A stretch of 64,000 bases of DNA from JBALVT01 sp045110675 (GCA_045110675.1 JBGCGJ010000010.1:32529-96528); one strand, 5' to 3'. Positions 35,537 through 45,433 are shown, numbered from the stretch's first letter. A program made the numbers and translations. The notes: generated by a model not told the origin, from the letters alone.

Positions 35537-36240
35537 TCACGATTGATTCAAAAATTCTTGCAGTAATTCCTGCCAGAGCAGGGAGTAAAAGATTGCCAGG
35601 GAAGAATGTAAAAACCTTTAACTCGCGCCCTTTGGTAGAATGGTCGATCGCAGCTGCAATCAATAGCCAGTTGATAACTGACGTGTGTGTATCGACCGAT
35701 TGCGACGACGTAAGCGCGATTGCGAAAAAATTCAATAAAGTTTTGCTTCATGAGCGCCCGCCAGAACTCGCCTCCGATTTAGCTTCTAGTGTAGATGTCG
35801 TTGTAGAGGCATTGGAGGCGACTGAAAAAGTGCTTGGCAAGAAATATGATGCAGTAATGTTACTTCAGCCAACGTCACCTCTGCGTAACTCCAAACATAT
35901 AGATGCGGCCATTCGACAAGGAGTTGAGTGCGGCGCTGACACCGTTGCATCGGTGTGTGAGGCAGAGTGCCCAGTAGAGTGGATAAATAAACTAGGTGAG
36001 AATGGCAGTATGTCCTACTTCTTGGACCATCTAAAAGCCGCCAAAAGATCTCAAGACTATAGTCCTTCTTACAGGCTAAATGGCGCTATTTATCTTACTA
36101 CCAGGAAATCTCTGCTTGCATGTGGGTCACTTTTTTCTGTAAAAAGTTGTTTTGGCTACATTATGGATAGGCAGCATTCAGTCGACATTGATGATGCGCT
36201 CGATTTTGAAGTGGCCGAGGCTATAGCAAAACTTAGTTAG
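35533..36240 (+). CDS. legF: CMP-legionaminate synthetase (acylneuraminate cytidylyltransferase family)
   Basis: A 235-residue NeuA-type enzyme: AVIPARAGSKRLPGKN (CTP site), VSTDCDDV, LLQPTSPLRN and SVDIDDALDFEVAEAI (metal-binding end). It activates the nonulosonic acid with CTP. The context (legI, legC, ptmE) makes CMP-legionaminate more likely than CMP-sialate. Confidence 0.9.
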   Translation: MITIDSKILAVIPARAGSKRLPGKNVKTFNSRPLVEWSIAAAINSQLITDVCVSTDCDDVSAIAKKFNKVLLHERPPELASDLASSVDVVVEALEATEKVLGKKYDAVMLLQPTSPLRNSKHIDAAIRQGVECGADTVASVCEAECPVEWINKLGENGSMSYFLDHLKAAKRSQDYSPSYRLNGAIYLTTRKSLLACGSLFSVKSCFGYIMDRQHSVDIDDALDFEVAEAIAKLS

Positions 36241-36502
36241 TTTTAAGTTTGGCGCTATTAATTTTAGGCAACAAAGTATTAAATACGCGATATAGTTTTG
36301 GGCGTCTCAGTGCCTTCTTGTTTGTCGGATAGCCTATAAGTCATATCTCGAATCAGTTTAAGTCGATTTGAAAACACAGTATTATGATCTCCTAGAAACC
36401 GCCTTTCCCATTGCTTATAGCATTTTTCTTTCAAACTTATTTATGCTACAGGGCTTTTGATCTTAATTATTAGTTCTTAAAAGGACTTTAGTGAACGTAT
36501 AA

Positions 36503-37657
36503 ATGAAAAATAAACTGATTGAGTTAGTCCGAGATATTTACAAGACCTCAGATTTTGTACCTCTTCATGCTCCATTATTTTCTGGAAATGAAAAAGCTTA
36601 CATTTCAGAAACAATAGACAGCACCTTTGTTTCGAGTGTGGGCGAAAAGGTAGGAGAATTTGAGTCACATGTGTGCGCTTACACGGGTTCGGCCTACTCG
36701 ATAGCCGTAATGAATGGTACGGCAGCTCTACAAGCTGCTATGCATCAGCTAGGCGTTACTTATGGAGATTTAGTGATAACACAAAGCCTCTCGTTTGTAG
36801 CAACGTGTAACGCCATCAGAGCCTTGGGTGCGGATCCGATATTTGTAGATGTTTCAAAAGTTAGTATGGGAATGTGTCCTGAATCTATCGAGAACTTTCT
36901 TGAAGCTAATGCAGACGTACTTGATTCTGGCGAATGTGTTCATAAAGAAACAGGCAAAAAAATTAAGGCAGTGGTACCTATGCACACCTTGGGACATCCC
37001 GTTCAATTAGATGAACTTCTAGTAGTCTGTTCCAAGTGGAATCTAGATCTTATTGAAGATGCCGCTGAGAGCCTGGGTTCATTCTATAACTCTAAGCACA
37101 CAGGTACGTTTGGGAAGTTCGCAGCCCTCAGCTTTAATGGAAACAAAATCATTACTACCGGCGGTGGCGGAATGATTCTAGCTAGATCTGAAGATGATGG
37201 GGCTAAATTGAAGCATATAACGACTACTGCTAAAGTACCACATAGGTACGAATTTTATCATGATGAGTTCGGCTTTAACTTTAGAATGCCAAATATTAAC
37301 GCTGCGTTAGGGGTTGCGCAATTTGAGCAATTACCGATGTATCTCGAATCAAAAAGAGGAATTGCAAATATCTATGCGGATTTTTTTCAAGGCAGTGAGT
37401 ATCAATTCTTTAAAGAACCGCCCTACGCCAAATCAAATTATTGGCTGAGTAGTGTCGTGTGTAGAGACGAGCATGCAAAACACGATTTGTTAGAATTTAC
37501 GAACGACAAACAGATTATGACACGCCCGCTGTGGCAATTATTGTCTTCTCTCCCGATGTATTCAGATTCACTGTCAACAGACTTGAGTAATTCGAAATGG
37601 TTCTCAGAGCGAGTAGTAAGCTTGCCTAGTTCCCCGAATTTGTTCTCTAAGCCATGA
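36503..37657 (+). CDS. legC: PLP-dependent sugar aminotransferase LegC
   Basis: A 384-residue DegT/DnrJ/EryC1/StrS transaminase. PLP Lys215 lies in SFNGNKIITTGGGG. DLIEDAAESLGS is the Asp that binds the PLP nitrogen, and FRMPNINAALGVAQ is the usual C-terminal motif. It makes the 4-amino sugar from the LegB product. It is separated from legF by 262 bp with no gene, and overlaps the next gene by ATGA. Confidence 0.9.
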   Translation: MKNKLIELVRDIYKTSDFVPLHAPLFSGNEKAYISETIDSTFVSSVGEKVGEFESHVCAYTGSAYSIAVMNGTAALQAAMHQLGVTYGDLVITQSLSFVATCNAIRALGADPIFVDVSKVSMGMCPESIENFLEANADVLDSGECVHKETGKKIKAVVPMHTLGHPVQLDELLVVCSKWNLDLIEDAAESLGSFYNSKHTGTFGKFAALSFNGNKIITTGGGGMILARSEDDGAKLKHITTTAKVPHRYEFYHDEFGFNFRMPNINAALGVAQFEQLPMYLESKRGIANIYADFFQGSEYQFFKEPPYAKSNYWLSSVVCRDEHAKHDLLEFTNDKQIMTRPLWQLLSSLPMYSDSLSTDLSNSKWFSERVVSLPSSPNLFSKP

Positions 37658-38805
37658 AAAATGTTGCGATATTTACCAGCACTAGAGCAGATTATGGGTT
37701 GCTATACCCAATTGCAAAAAGGGTAGCAGAAGACTCAAGTCTTAAACTTCAGCTTATAGTCACAGGTACGCATTTGTCCGAAAAATTTGGCAATACAGCG
37801 AAAGAAATTGAAAGCGATGGGTTTGAGATATCCGCTAGCATTAATATGGGTGAGCTATCCGGGTCTCCGATTAATATTGCAGAAAGTATCGGACGTGGAA
37901 TTAGTGGCTATGGCGCAGCTCTAAATGATCTTCAGCCAGATATCATTGTCATTCTGGGAGACAGGTACGAGGCCTTAGCTATGGCTCAAGTTGCAGTAGT
38001 TTTCCATGTCCCCATAGTTCATCTGCATGGGGGTGAAATTACAGAAGGCGCATACGATGACTGTTTCCGGCACGCTATTACTAAACTATCTAATATTCAT
38101 TGTGCATCTACGGAAGAGCATCGTGCGAGAATCATACAACTAGGTGAAAACCCATTAGATGTTCACAATGTCGGGGCCTTGGGTGTAGAGAATATCCACA
38201 CGACCAAATTTATGTCCTTAAATGCAATGAGCAAAGAGTTTGAATTTGAAATCGGTGAAAAGTATTTCATTGTGACATATCACCCCGTAACACTTTTCGA
38301 TGAAGATCCGATTGAAGTGACGAAAAATATGTTAGAAGCTTTGGACGATTTTGCGGACTTCAACGTCATTATCACGTACCCCAATTCTGATGAGCGTCAC
38401 GAAGATATAATTTCATTGTTGGAAAAGTACCGTACAACAAATCCAGAAAGAGTTTTTCTTTCTCCCTCCCTTGGGAGGGTTAGATATCTAAGCCTATTGA
38501 ATAGTGCTACGTTAGCGATAGGAAATACATCAAGTGGGATAATTGAAGTCCCATCATTTAAATGTAGAACTATCAACATTGGTGAGCGCCAGAAAGGTCG
38601 GATGGCAGCGAAATCTGTAATAAACTGTCGCGCAGACAGCAATTCAATAAGGGCCGCTATTCGCAATGGAATAGAGAGTCCCGAGCTTGATGATGAATTT
38701 GACAATCCTTATGGTAAAGGTGATACATCAATTGAAATTCTAAAATTGATTCGAACTCATCAGTCAAATCAGGAAAAGGTATTTGTCGACCTCAAATTTG
38801 ATTGA
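37654..38805 (+). CDS. legG: Hydrolysing sugar 2-epimerase (NeuC/LegG family)
   Basis: A 383-residue GT-B-fold enzyme that removes the nucleotide and inverts C2. Seen: FTSTRADYGLLYPI at the N-terminus, VILGDRYEALAMAQV, HLHGGEITEGAYDD, TYHPVT and GNTSSGIIEVPSF. Order and context identify it as LegG, which produces the substrate of LegI. With it the complete LegB-C-H-G-I-F set is present in one cluster. Confidence 0.9.
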   Translation: MKNVAIFTSTRADYGLLYPIAKRVAEDSSLKLQLIVTGTHLSEKFGNTAKEIESDGFEISASINMGELSGSPINIAESIGRGISGYGAALNDLQPDIIVILGDRYEALAMAQVAVVFHVPIVHLHGGEITEGAYDDCFRHAITKLSNIHCASTEEHRARIIQLGENPLDVHNVGALGVENIHTTKFMSLNAMSKEFEFEIGEKYFIVTYHPVTLFDEDPIEVTKNMLEALDDFADFNVIITYPNSDERHEDIISLLEKYRTTNPERVFLSPSLGRVRYLSLLNSATLAIGNTSSGIIEVPSFKCRTINIGERQKGRMAAKSVINCRADSNSIRAAIRNGIESPELDDEFDNPYGKGDTSIEILKLIRTHQSNQEKVFVDLKFD

Positions 38806-38870
38806 GTGACGTTCTTCCAGTAGCTCTATTATAAAAGTGGGTGGACGAATGGGATTTTGGAGCTTTGGAA

Positions 38871-40091
38871 ATGCATCATAAAGCCTTACAGGACTTAGGT
38901 GAGCAGTTAGATAATTATGCGATTAATCGAAACGGAGTTTTTAAGTTTGTAATTAACTCGATTGTTAAATCTGTACTGCCAACTCGGTTTTTGTCCAGGG
39001 TCACATTGCAGAAACGCAGTACTACTCTGTTGGTTTTACATCCAACAAGCGAGCATAAAAAAAGAGCCGCATTGTTTATCTCAAAATTGGCAAAAGATAT
39101 TGAAGTGACAGAGCACATACTAGACTCTGTCGCGACTATCTACGCTAAAAGACTGCTGTTTCCTAGTGCCGAAAAAGAGAAAGTGTTGCTTCCTCGTAGA
39201 TGGACTTTACAGTTATGTTACGCATCGTGGTTGATTGAAACCTACTCTCCCAATATTGTCATTACTTTTATGGACGATAACTTTCTTACACCTTTTTTAC
39301 GTCGATCGCTGAACAGAAAAAATGGACAGTTAGTCAATATTGCTCACTCATTTAGTTGGCCCAATATAAATTATTCGATGCTTGATGTTGATTGGAATTT
39401 GGTTTTTGGAAAGAGCTCTTATAGGAATATCATCGACAACGAATGTGCTTTTGGAAATGGCGAATTATTACCTTTAGGGTCCATTTACATAAGTGAAATG
39501 TCTGCCACTCCTGGGGTAAGCCAAGCCAATACAGCCTCGAGACACAGCGTTCTTTGGCTTACACAAAAAAAGACCGGAACATCGTCTATAGATAATTTGG
39601 TTGCTCGAGATATTAGAATATTTTTGTTGTGGTCTCATCAGCCAGTTAACTGCGATATCGGTGTTAGACCTCATCCAGCGGATAAATACTATATAAACAA
39701 ATACTTTAGAAAGCAGGGAGAGAAAGTTCATATACTACAGCAAGAAGAAGCGTTAAATGTGCAGATGAGAAGGTATGACATCGTGGTTTCCAGTTTTTCT
39801 AGTGGGCTACTAGAAGCCGCGATTATGGGTAAGCCCATAGTGTGCTTCGAACATGGGGAACTAAGCAGGGCATTAGAGTTAGAAAAATTTGGGCTATTTA
39901 CAGTGTCAACTATGCCTGAACTTGAGGCGGCTATTATTGAAATCACCTCAAATTATGATCATTATTCAATGCAGTCGAAAAAGCTTGCAAACTGGCACTT
40001 CGAAAACGTTGATTGTGCCATTGATAAGTATGTAGAATTTTTAAAGGGGTTGTTGGCGAAAAGCGAAATAGGTGGAAATAACTTTAATTAA
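38871..40091 (+). CDS. GT-B-like protein, candidate legionaminic-acid transferase
   Basis: About 406 residues from the ATG at 38871 (TTGGAG eight bases upstream); a GTG at 38841 is also in frame. Lys/Arg-rich N-terminus. NIAHSFSWPNINYSM, GVRPHPADKYY and DIVVSSFSSGLLEAAIMGKP are the GT-B phosphate-binding and acidic motifs of bacterial sialyl-/polysialyltransferase-like or CDP-glycerol-phosphotransferase-like proteins. Its place right after legG suggests that it transfers the nonulosonic acid. That is inference. It is the last plus-strand gene, converging on the kinase-like gene. Confidence 0.6.
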   Translation: MHHKALQDLGEQLDNYAINRNGVFKFVINSIVKSVLPTRFLSRVTLQKRSTTLLVLHPTSEHKKRAALFISKLAKDIEVTEHILDSVATIYAKRLLFPSAEKEKVLLPRRWTLQLCYASWLIETYSPNIVITFMDDNFLTPFLRRSLNRKNGQLVNIAHSFSWPNINYSMLDVDWNLVFGKSSYRNIIDNECAFGNGELLPLGSIYISEMSATPGVSQANTASRHSVLWLTQKKTGTSSIDNLVARDIRIFLLWSHQPVNCDIGVRPHPADKYYINKYFRKQGEKVHILQQEEALNVQMRRYDIVVSSFSSGLLEAAIMGKPIVCFEHGELSRALELEKFGLFTVSTMPELEAAIIEITSNYDHYSMQSKKLANWHFENVDCAIDKYVEFLKGLLAKSEIGGNNFN

Positions 40092-40174
40092 GTTGGTTGG
40101 TCTGATGACTATTGGAGTGAGGGTCTAAAGTTACGTTGTCGCTGCAGTTCCATTTGAAATTTATTGTTGGTATT

Positions 40175-41152
40175 CTAATCCAAAGTTTTTCTTTTTCTTT
40201 CAGCGAGTTTCAAAATCTGAAAAAATTTATCAATTTCTGATTCTACAATAGTATTCCCCTTATCTTTTTCATTATAAATTAGGTTTAGAGTAAATAGTGC
40301 TCTCAGTTGTATGGCGTCAAGAATTTTTCGCCATAGCTCGGGAGAAACTCTATTATTTTGGAAAGTATATTCATTAAAAAAAGCTTCAAATAAGAAATTT
40401 TGACTCGGTTCTTGAGCCTGCCTACATAATATGAAACGCTCAACTACCCAGGATATATCTAGAATGGGATTTCCAAAGGACGTCAAGCACTCTTCGAAAT
40501 CTAAAAATATTATCGTCTTGTCTTTGCTGAACAGGATATTGCCTCGATGTAAATCATTGTGTAGATATTGAACACAGTTTGAGTGTGTCGAAAGAATTCG
40601 ACTCTCTTTTCCCAAAAGATTATTGATGATGATTTCAGTATCTTGAGAAGGGCTTCTTTCCTTTAGCTCTCTCAAAGAGTGAAAGTACATGACTACGAGT
40701 GATTCGTTTGATCTGGTTTTTCCGTAACTTGCCAATATTTCGTGAAGCTGGCTTAAAGCCCGAGATAGCCTGAGTAGTTGCTCAATGGATTCATCATAAA
40801 ATTGATCGTCAAGCCAATCAAAACACAAAATTTTATGGTCGCTATCAAAATCAGCGCATTCCCGCGCTGGCAAATTAACTGATACTCCTTTGTTAGATAG
40901 ATTTTGAAGCAGTGGCTTGGTCTTTAAGAAATGATTAGCGTCCTCAGTTGATACAATTTTCACAAAATATATATGTGTATTTCTTGTATCGGTTACTCGG
41001 TAGAAACCTTTCGGCGCAGAGTCCCCCGTACTCTTTTTGAAACTACACCCTGGAAAAATATCCATAAGCTTTTCCTCTACCACGTCTGATACATTGTTTT
41101 CGAACAGCAGAGGTACGGGGAACAAGCTCAAATGGGCGGGACTATTGATCAC
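40175..41152 (-). CDS. APH/choline-kinase-like phosphotransferase
   Basis: A 325-residue protein with a kinase-like fold. Brenner motif YLHNDLHRGNIL (His198, Asp200, Asn205) and the DFE metal motif (218-220) are intact. DISWVVERF follows. The N-terminal Gly-rich loop is weak. A substrate could be a sugar, choline or a glycan intermediate. It overlaps the NeuB-like gene by ATGA, so the two are translationally linked. Convergent with the plus-strand operon. Confidence 0.72.
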   Translation of the reverse strand: MINSPAHLSLFPVPLLFENNVSDVVEEKLMDIFPGCSFKKSTGDSAPKGFYRVTDTRNTHIYFVKIVSTEDANHFLKTKPLLQNLSNKGVSVNLPARECADFDSDHKILCFDWLDDQFYDESIEQLLRLSRALSQLHEILASYGKTRSNESLVVMYFHSLRELKERSPSQDTEIIINNLLGKESRILSTHSNCVQYLHNDLHRGNILFSKDKTIIFLDFEECLTSFGNPILDISWVVERFILCRQAQEPSQNFLFEAFFNEYTFQNNRVSPELWRKILDAIQLRALFTLNLIYNEKDKGNTIVESEIDKFFQILKLAERKRKTLD

Positions 41153-42189
41153 TTTGTTACATATTCTTGCAGAATTGGACTGCCTTTTCTAATATCTCTA
41201 CAGGATAAGTTACCCTTAATATCATAAAAACGTTCTACCGGGACACCAAGAGTAGGAAATGCAAATGTTGTATTTTCATAGGAGAAACTTTCTCCGGATT
41301 GGATATCTCTCTTTGCAATGAGCCCCATTCGGTCTTGTGGTCGTCCCGCACTATCGGGGATTAACCTGACATCATTACCCATCATCTGGTGGGTAATTTC
41401 AATTTTGCTAACAACTTCAGTCAGTCGCTCTACAGAAAGTGCATGGCCAACATCAATATCAGGTTTTATCCCTTCTGGTATAAGTCCTTTTTCCAATACC
41501 GACGCCCCCAAAGCTACCGCTGCAACCAAAGCTTCATCACCAGGAAAATGATCAGATAATCCATAAACGCAGGAAAACGTGTCTCCCATATGTTTCATCA
41601 TGTTTAGATGATGTGAGGATGGGACTTCTGGGGGGGCAGGTTGACTATGTTGAACAATAAGATCAGCGACCTGAATTTCTCTCGTCCAGTGCACGGCTCT
41701 TTCGATTTCAAAAAAATGAGATCTTCCCGTGTCCAACACCAAGGGAAGCTTGGTTTTGCCGGCATACTCAATCAATGGTCGGTGAACGATATTGCTGCTC
41801 GGTATTTTAATAGCACAAGCGCCTAAATTTTCTGCGAAATCAACGCCTTCAAAATCGTAAACTGAAAGGACGATTTCTAGCCCTGCATCTTGAGCGTACT
41901 TAAAAACTCTTTCAAGAACGTTGAAAGGTACAACATGTCTTTCAGTAATTTTATGATAAGGTTCACTCACCCAACCTAGATCGGCATGATAAAACTTAGT
42001 TTCCCTGTCTGATACCACACTTAAAGATTTGTCATGAAGCAAAGCTCCTTTTAAAAATCCACAACCTGATTGAGTAATTTTATCCACTAATCGTAATGCT
42101 AGATCGAAATCGTTCTTAAAATATACATCAATATCCGGCCAGAAGACTGGTACGGAATTCTTTTCAATTGTGTGGGAACCCAATTTCAT
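41149..42189 (-). CDS. Divergent NeuB-family protein with altered metal site
   Basis: A 346-residue barrel plus SAF domain that aligns end to end with LegI but differs at key sites. EVGVNHNG becomes PDIDVYFKND. KIPS is kept (128-131). GLSDHFPG keeps the first metal His (His214). EKH becomes EKG, so the second metal His is Gly235, with the same 21-residue spacing as in LegI. The SAF tail (LIAKRDIQSGESF) is present. It may use a different acceptor or lack synthase activity. Upstream and downstream genes overlap it by ATGA. No function is assigned. Confidence 0.75.
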   Translation of the reverse strand: MKLGSHTIEKNSVPVFWPDIDVYFKNDFDLALRLVDKITQSGCGFLKGALLHDKSLSVVSDRETKFYHADLGWVSEPYHKITERHVVPFNVLERVFKYAQDAGLEIVLSVYDFEGVDFAENLGACAIKIPSSNIVHRPLIEYAGKTKLPLVLDTGRSHFFEIERAVHWTREIQVADLIVQHSQPAPPEVPSSHHLNMMKHMGDTFSCVYGLSDHFPGDEALVAAVALGASVLEKGLIPEGIKPDIDVGHALSVERLTEVVSKIEITHQMMGNDVRLIPDSAGRPQDRMGLIAKRDIQSGESFSYENTTFAFPTLGVPVERFYDIKGNLSCRDIRKGSPILQEYVTK

Positions 42190-42896
42190 AATGATATTTT
42201 TAATATTTCGAAGTTGAGAGGCATAATTCCGTTTCTGAGGCGGAAACCCTCATCACCTTTTTGGTAAGTCCAGGAGCGAATTGGATCTTCCTGTTGGGGT
42301 AGTTCAAAGTCGAGGTAGAATTTTTTAAATTTTTTCTTTGTTACTTTTGTGTTGCGCAATAAATATTTCGAAACGGATTCTTTAGAGAATAGATTGTATC
42401 CTGGATGCCAGTCCGCATTTTCATTCTCAGGGTAACGCCAATGAATTTGGACATCCACTGGATAGTCATTAAATATACCCGTCACAATAACAAGTCCATT
42501 TGGTCTACATACTCGGATACACTCTGAGAATGCGGGCTCAAAATTATCAAAAATACTATGTGTTCCAGTCATCGTTACAAAATCAAACGAATCAGAGTCG
42601 ATTCCATCGAGGTTATTTGCATCTCCTTGTATGATCGGTTTGTGAGCAGATTGCGCACTTTCTACCAATGTGGAATCGAACTCCACTCCAAGTGTTTCTG
42701 CATTTGGAAAGCGACTCTGTGTGTAGTCAATGAATGCTCCTGTTGCTGCCCCAACATCTAAGAGTCTAAATGTACTCGTATTGGAGTGATCTTCGATAAT
42801 GCTTCCTATATCAACAAACATTTTTTTTGGTTTTGTGTAATCTTGCTTTAGATATACGTCAGATCGCGAATAATTTTTTTCTCGAGAGAAGCTCAT
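42186..42896 (-). CDS. SAM-dependent methyltransferase (class I)
   Basis: A 236-residue class I methyltransferase: FRLLDVGAATGAFIDY (motif I), GVEFDSTLVESAQ (motif II), FDFVTMTGTHSIFDNF (motif IV) and ECIRVCRPNGLVIVTG. It overlaps the NeuB-like gene by ATGA. An N- or O-methylation of the glycan or of an acetimidoyl group (as PtmH does in Campylobacter) is possible but not demonstrated. Confidence 0.8.
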   Translation of the reverse strand: MSFSREKNYSRSDVYLKQDYTKPKKMFVDIGSIIEDHSNTSTFRLLDVGAATGAFIDYTQSRFPNAETLGVEFDSTLVESAQSAHKPIIQGDANNLDGIDSDSFDFVTMTGTHSIFDNFEPAFSECIRVCRPNGLVIVTGIFNDYPVDVQIHWRYPENENADWHPGYNLFSKESVSKYLLRNTKVTKKKFKKFYLDFELPQQEDPIRSWTYQKGDEGFRLRNGIMPLNFEILKISL

Positions 42897-42909
42897 TTAC
42901 TCTCCAACG

Positions 42910-44280
42910 TTAAGAGTTTATATAATTGTAAATTCGTTCAAAATTTTGGCCGTCTAGTGTTGCCCACCGCTTTGCAACTTGACTCTGAAGTTGAGCGATT
43001 CTTGCGTATGCATCGTTGTCATTTACAAGTTCATCAAGCTTTCTTACGGATTCATCTAATTTTTGATCTGTAAGCACCCCGGGAACTTCTGAATAGGTTT
43101 GTAGGCCAAAACAGTATGGATCATAGTTGATCACAGGTTTCTTTAGGCCAATTGCCCACCGGGTAGTTGTAGAAAATTGCGTCATCAGAATATCATATTT
43201 GGGGAGAGCTGAAACTAACCACTCCTCCTCAATATTGATATCTAAGGTTTTGATTATTGCGTAATCTTTTTCCAGTATATTCGGATGTATTGAGACTGAT
43301 ACCTCACAACCAGGTATTGCATTTACTTTTTCTAACATGTTCGATATGAGAGTTGTATAGTCTTTGAATTCACACAATTCACCTCGCACATCATGGTAAT
43401 TGGGCAACAAGGTTAATAAAACGGAGGTTGTCCCAGCTTCTATTTTACTTTGAGTTTCATATGCCTTTCTAAGGTTTGCATTTTTCGATAGTGTCTCAAA
43501 GACCTCGTCAGCGTATATTGACCCCACTTCAACAATTTTCTTAATCGGCACCCCTTCGCGAAGGTAGTGTTTTTTCATCATAGCTGATGACACAAACAGT
43601 TTATCTGCACCTCCGCCTTGTACAACCCAAGGAGAGTGGAGATCAAGTCCTTCTTCTAAACGTGCCCAAACCATACTTTGCGGGAAAAGCGTAACATCAC
43701 CGAATTTAGATGCCCGAATCCAGTGTTTTCCTCGCTCACGGATATAATCTGTTGTTTCAGCGCTTTCGTCTAGAATATTTAGTGAGCCGAGGCGATGATG
43801 ATCTTCAATAAAGTTATCATAATCCTTACTCTCTCCGATGCCAAAGGGGTGTACAAAGACCGGTATCTTACAGGCCTTAGCCGAATAAATTAGTGGCGCG
43901 TTACCCCCTGGCCCATCTTCACAAATTAATAAGTACCTAACGTTATTACTCTTCAATAGTTGATGGTAATAACTTTTTTGTAGTTGCAATAGTTTACGAT
44001 AGGGGTGTAGATCTTTTTCTTCATAGAGTTTTGACTTGACAAGAAAATTTTCCACAACTTTGTCCGCACTTGGTTCAGGAGCGCCATTAAGTTCTGAAGA
44101 TTGGTCGTGCAAATAAGCGATTTGTAGTTGCTTGCAATCAGAGGCGATATTCTTGATGACATTATCAGCCGTATTATCAGAGCATACTGCGCAACTCTGA
44201 CCTTTAGCTTTCAGTCGCAGTGCCAGCCTTTTCATAACGGACCACTGCGATAGGCTATAAACGGATATCAAGAACGTCAT
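42910..44280 (-). CDS. GT-B-like glycan protein (paralogue of the 52121 gene)
   Basis: A 456-residue protein with a probable GT-B fold and no signal peptide. Seen: LLICEDGPGGNAPLIYSAKA, SVSIHPNILEK and YDILMTQFSTTTRWAIGLKK followed by PVINYDPYCFG. The last block is also found, nearly unchanged, in the protein at 52121 (SISDIYITSVSATIRWALAA, then PILNYDVYGYNY). The acceptor and donor are unknown. It lies 13 bp upstream of the methyltransferase. Confidence 0.6.
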   Translation of the reverse strand: MTFLISVYSLSQWSVMKRLALRLKAKGQSCAVCSDNTADNVIKNIASDCKQLQIAYLHDQSSELNGAPEPSADKVVENFLVKSKLYEEKDLHPYRKLLQLQKSYYHQLLKSNNVRYLLICEDGPGGNAPLIYSAKACKIPVFVHPFGIGESKDYDNFIEDHHRLGSLNILDESAETTDYIRERGKHWIRASKFGDVTLFPQSMVWARLEEGLDLHSPWVVQGGGADKLFVSSAMMKKHYLREGVPIKKIVEVGSIYADEVFETLSKNANLRKAYETQSKIEAGTTSVLLTLLPNYHDVRGELCEFKDYTTLISNMLEKVNAIPGCEVSVSIHPNILEKDYAIIKTLDINIEEEWLVSALPKYDILMTQFSTTTRWAIGLKKPVINYDPYCFGLQTYSEVPGVLTDQKLDESVRKLDELVNDNDAYARIAQLQSQVAKRWATLDGQNFERIYNYINS

Positions 44281-44317
44281 AGTAAATACTCCTATTCAAT
44301 AACTACGGCATCATGCC

Positions 44318-45433
44318 CTAAGTTACCATGCAACGTGAAACAATCGCCTCTAGTATGCGATCAGAAGACTCTAAAGGATTTAGCAGATAGGATTTGGCAA
44401 AGTGAGCTAAACGAGACTGAGTCTGTTCTGTGAGTGCCATTCTAAGGGTTTCCAAGAGCTGATCTTCATTATGGACAGGGAGCACCATTGATCCATTAAA
44501 ATAAGGTAATTCGTCAGATTGTACTATTGAAATCAATAAGCTACGAATTGATTCATTATAAAGCAGTGAAATCGGTGCTTTGAAATGTGCATTACTAAAA
44601 TAATTAAAATAACAAGTATCAAGCAAGCTATTTGAAAACATCGAAATACATACGTCCGAGATAGCAATCGATTCCTCGTGACTTAATTGACTACCATCGA
44701 CCAGTGGAAGCCCGTAGGAAGCTAAGAGTTGTTGTTCTCCCTGAACCTCTGCATACGTATCTCTTGGGTGAGACCTGAATATAACCACAATTTCGCTCGA
44801 ATCAAGAAGGCTTAGCTTGGCGTAAAGTACCTTTAGGCTTTCGATATATCCTGGATTATTCTTCAGAGACTGCCCAAATACACTAATCACCTTTTTATTG
44901 TCTAGATTCATTTTCCTCCTAAGATTTACTGTTTGTCCTTCCTTAACTATTTGTAAATACTCGATGTGTTTCGGTGAGCCAACAACAGTAGACTTAACAC
45001 CAAACCTTTTTTCCGTAAGCTCTTTAGCAATATTGTCAATCACGAAAACTTCTGTAGCATGAGATTGAAAGTAGTTGTTACACTCACCCCAAAAATCTTG
45101 CAGTAGAAAAGTGGGCACTTTTGCTGAGGCCAACAATGCCTCATCAACACCGCCTTCACCAGGAGCCGATAGACCAACGAGTACAGCATCTGGCTGAAAC
45201 GCATTCAAAATTTTTGTTGTTTGTGGGACATAACTTGCGTCTTCAGATAAGTTATCGAACTTATCAACGATGACCCCTTTTTCTTTCAAGATGTGAAAAG
45301 CAGGACCTTGAGCAGTTACTTTCGTTAGCACCTTAGAATTAGTATTCCATTCTTGCCATAAAGCTGCGACGTTGAGAGCTGCCGCTGGATCACGCGCAGA
45401 CATCAAAATTTTTATAGGGTTAGCGTCACACAT
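44318..45433 (-). CDS. GT-B-like glycan protein
   Basis: About 371 residues from the ATG at 45431-45433; a TTG at 45484 is also in frame. Neither has a strong ribosome-binding site. Seen: IKILMSARDPAAALNVAALW, FLLQDFWGECNNYF, VIFRSHPRDTY and SDVCISMFSNSLLDTCYFN, all in positions expected for GT-B capsule or nonulosonate transferases. It is next to the 42910 gene and of the same general class. Its substrate is unknown. Confidence 0.55.
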   Translation of the reverse strand: MCDANPIKILMSARDPAAALNVAALWQEWNTNSKVLTKVTAQGPAFHILKEKGVIVDKFDNLSEDASYVPQTTKILNAFQPDAVLVGLSAPGEGGVDEALLASAKVPTFLLQDFWGECNNYFQSHATEVFVIDNIAKELTEKRFGVKSTVVGSPKHIEYLQIVKEGQTVNLRRKMNLDNKKVISVFGQSLKNNPGYIESLKVLYAKLSLLDSSEIVVIFRSHPRDTYAEVQGEQQLLASYGLPLVDGSQLSHEESIAISDVCISMFSNSLLDTCYFNYFSNAHFKAPISLLYNESIRSLLISIVQSDELPYFNGSMVLPVHNEDQLLETLRMALTEQTQSRLAHFAKSYLLNPLESSDRILEAIVSRCMVT

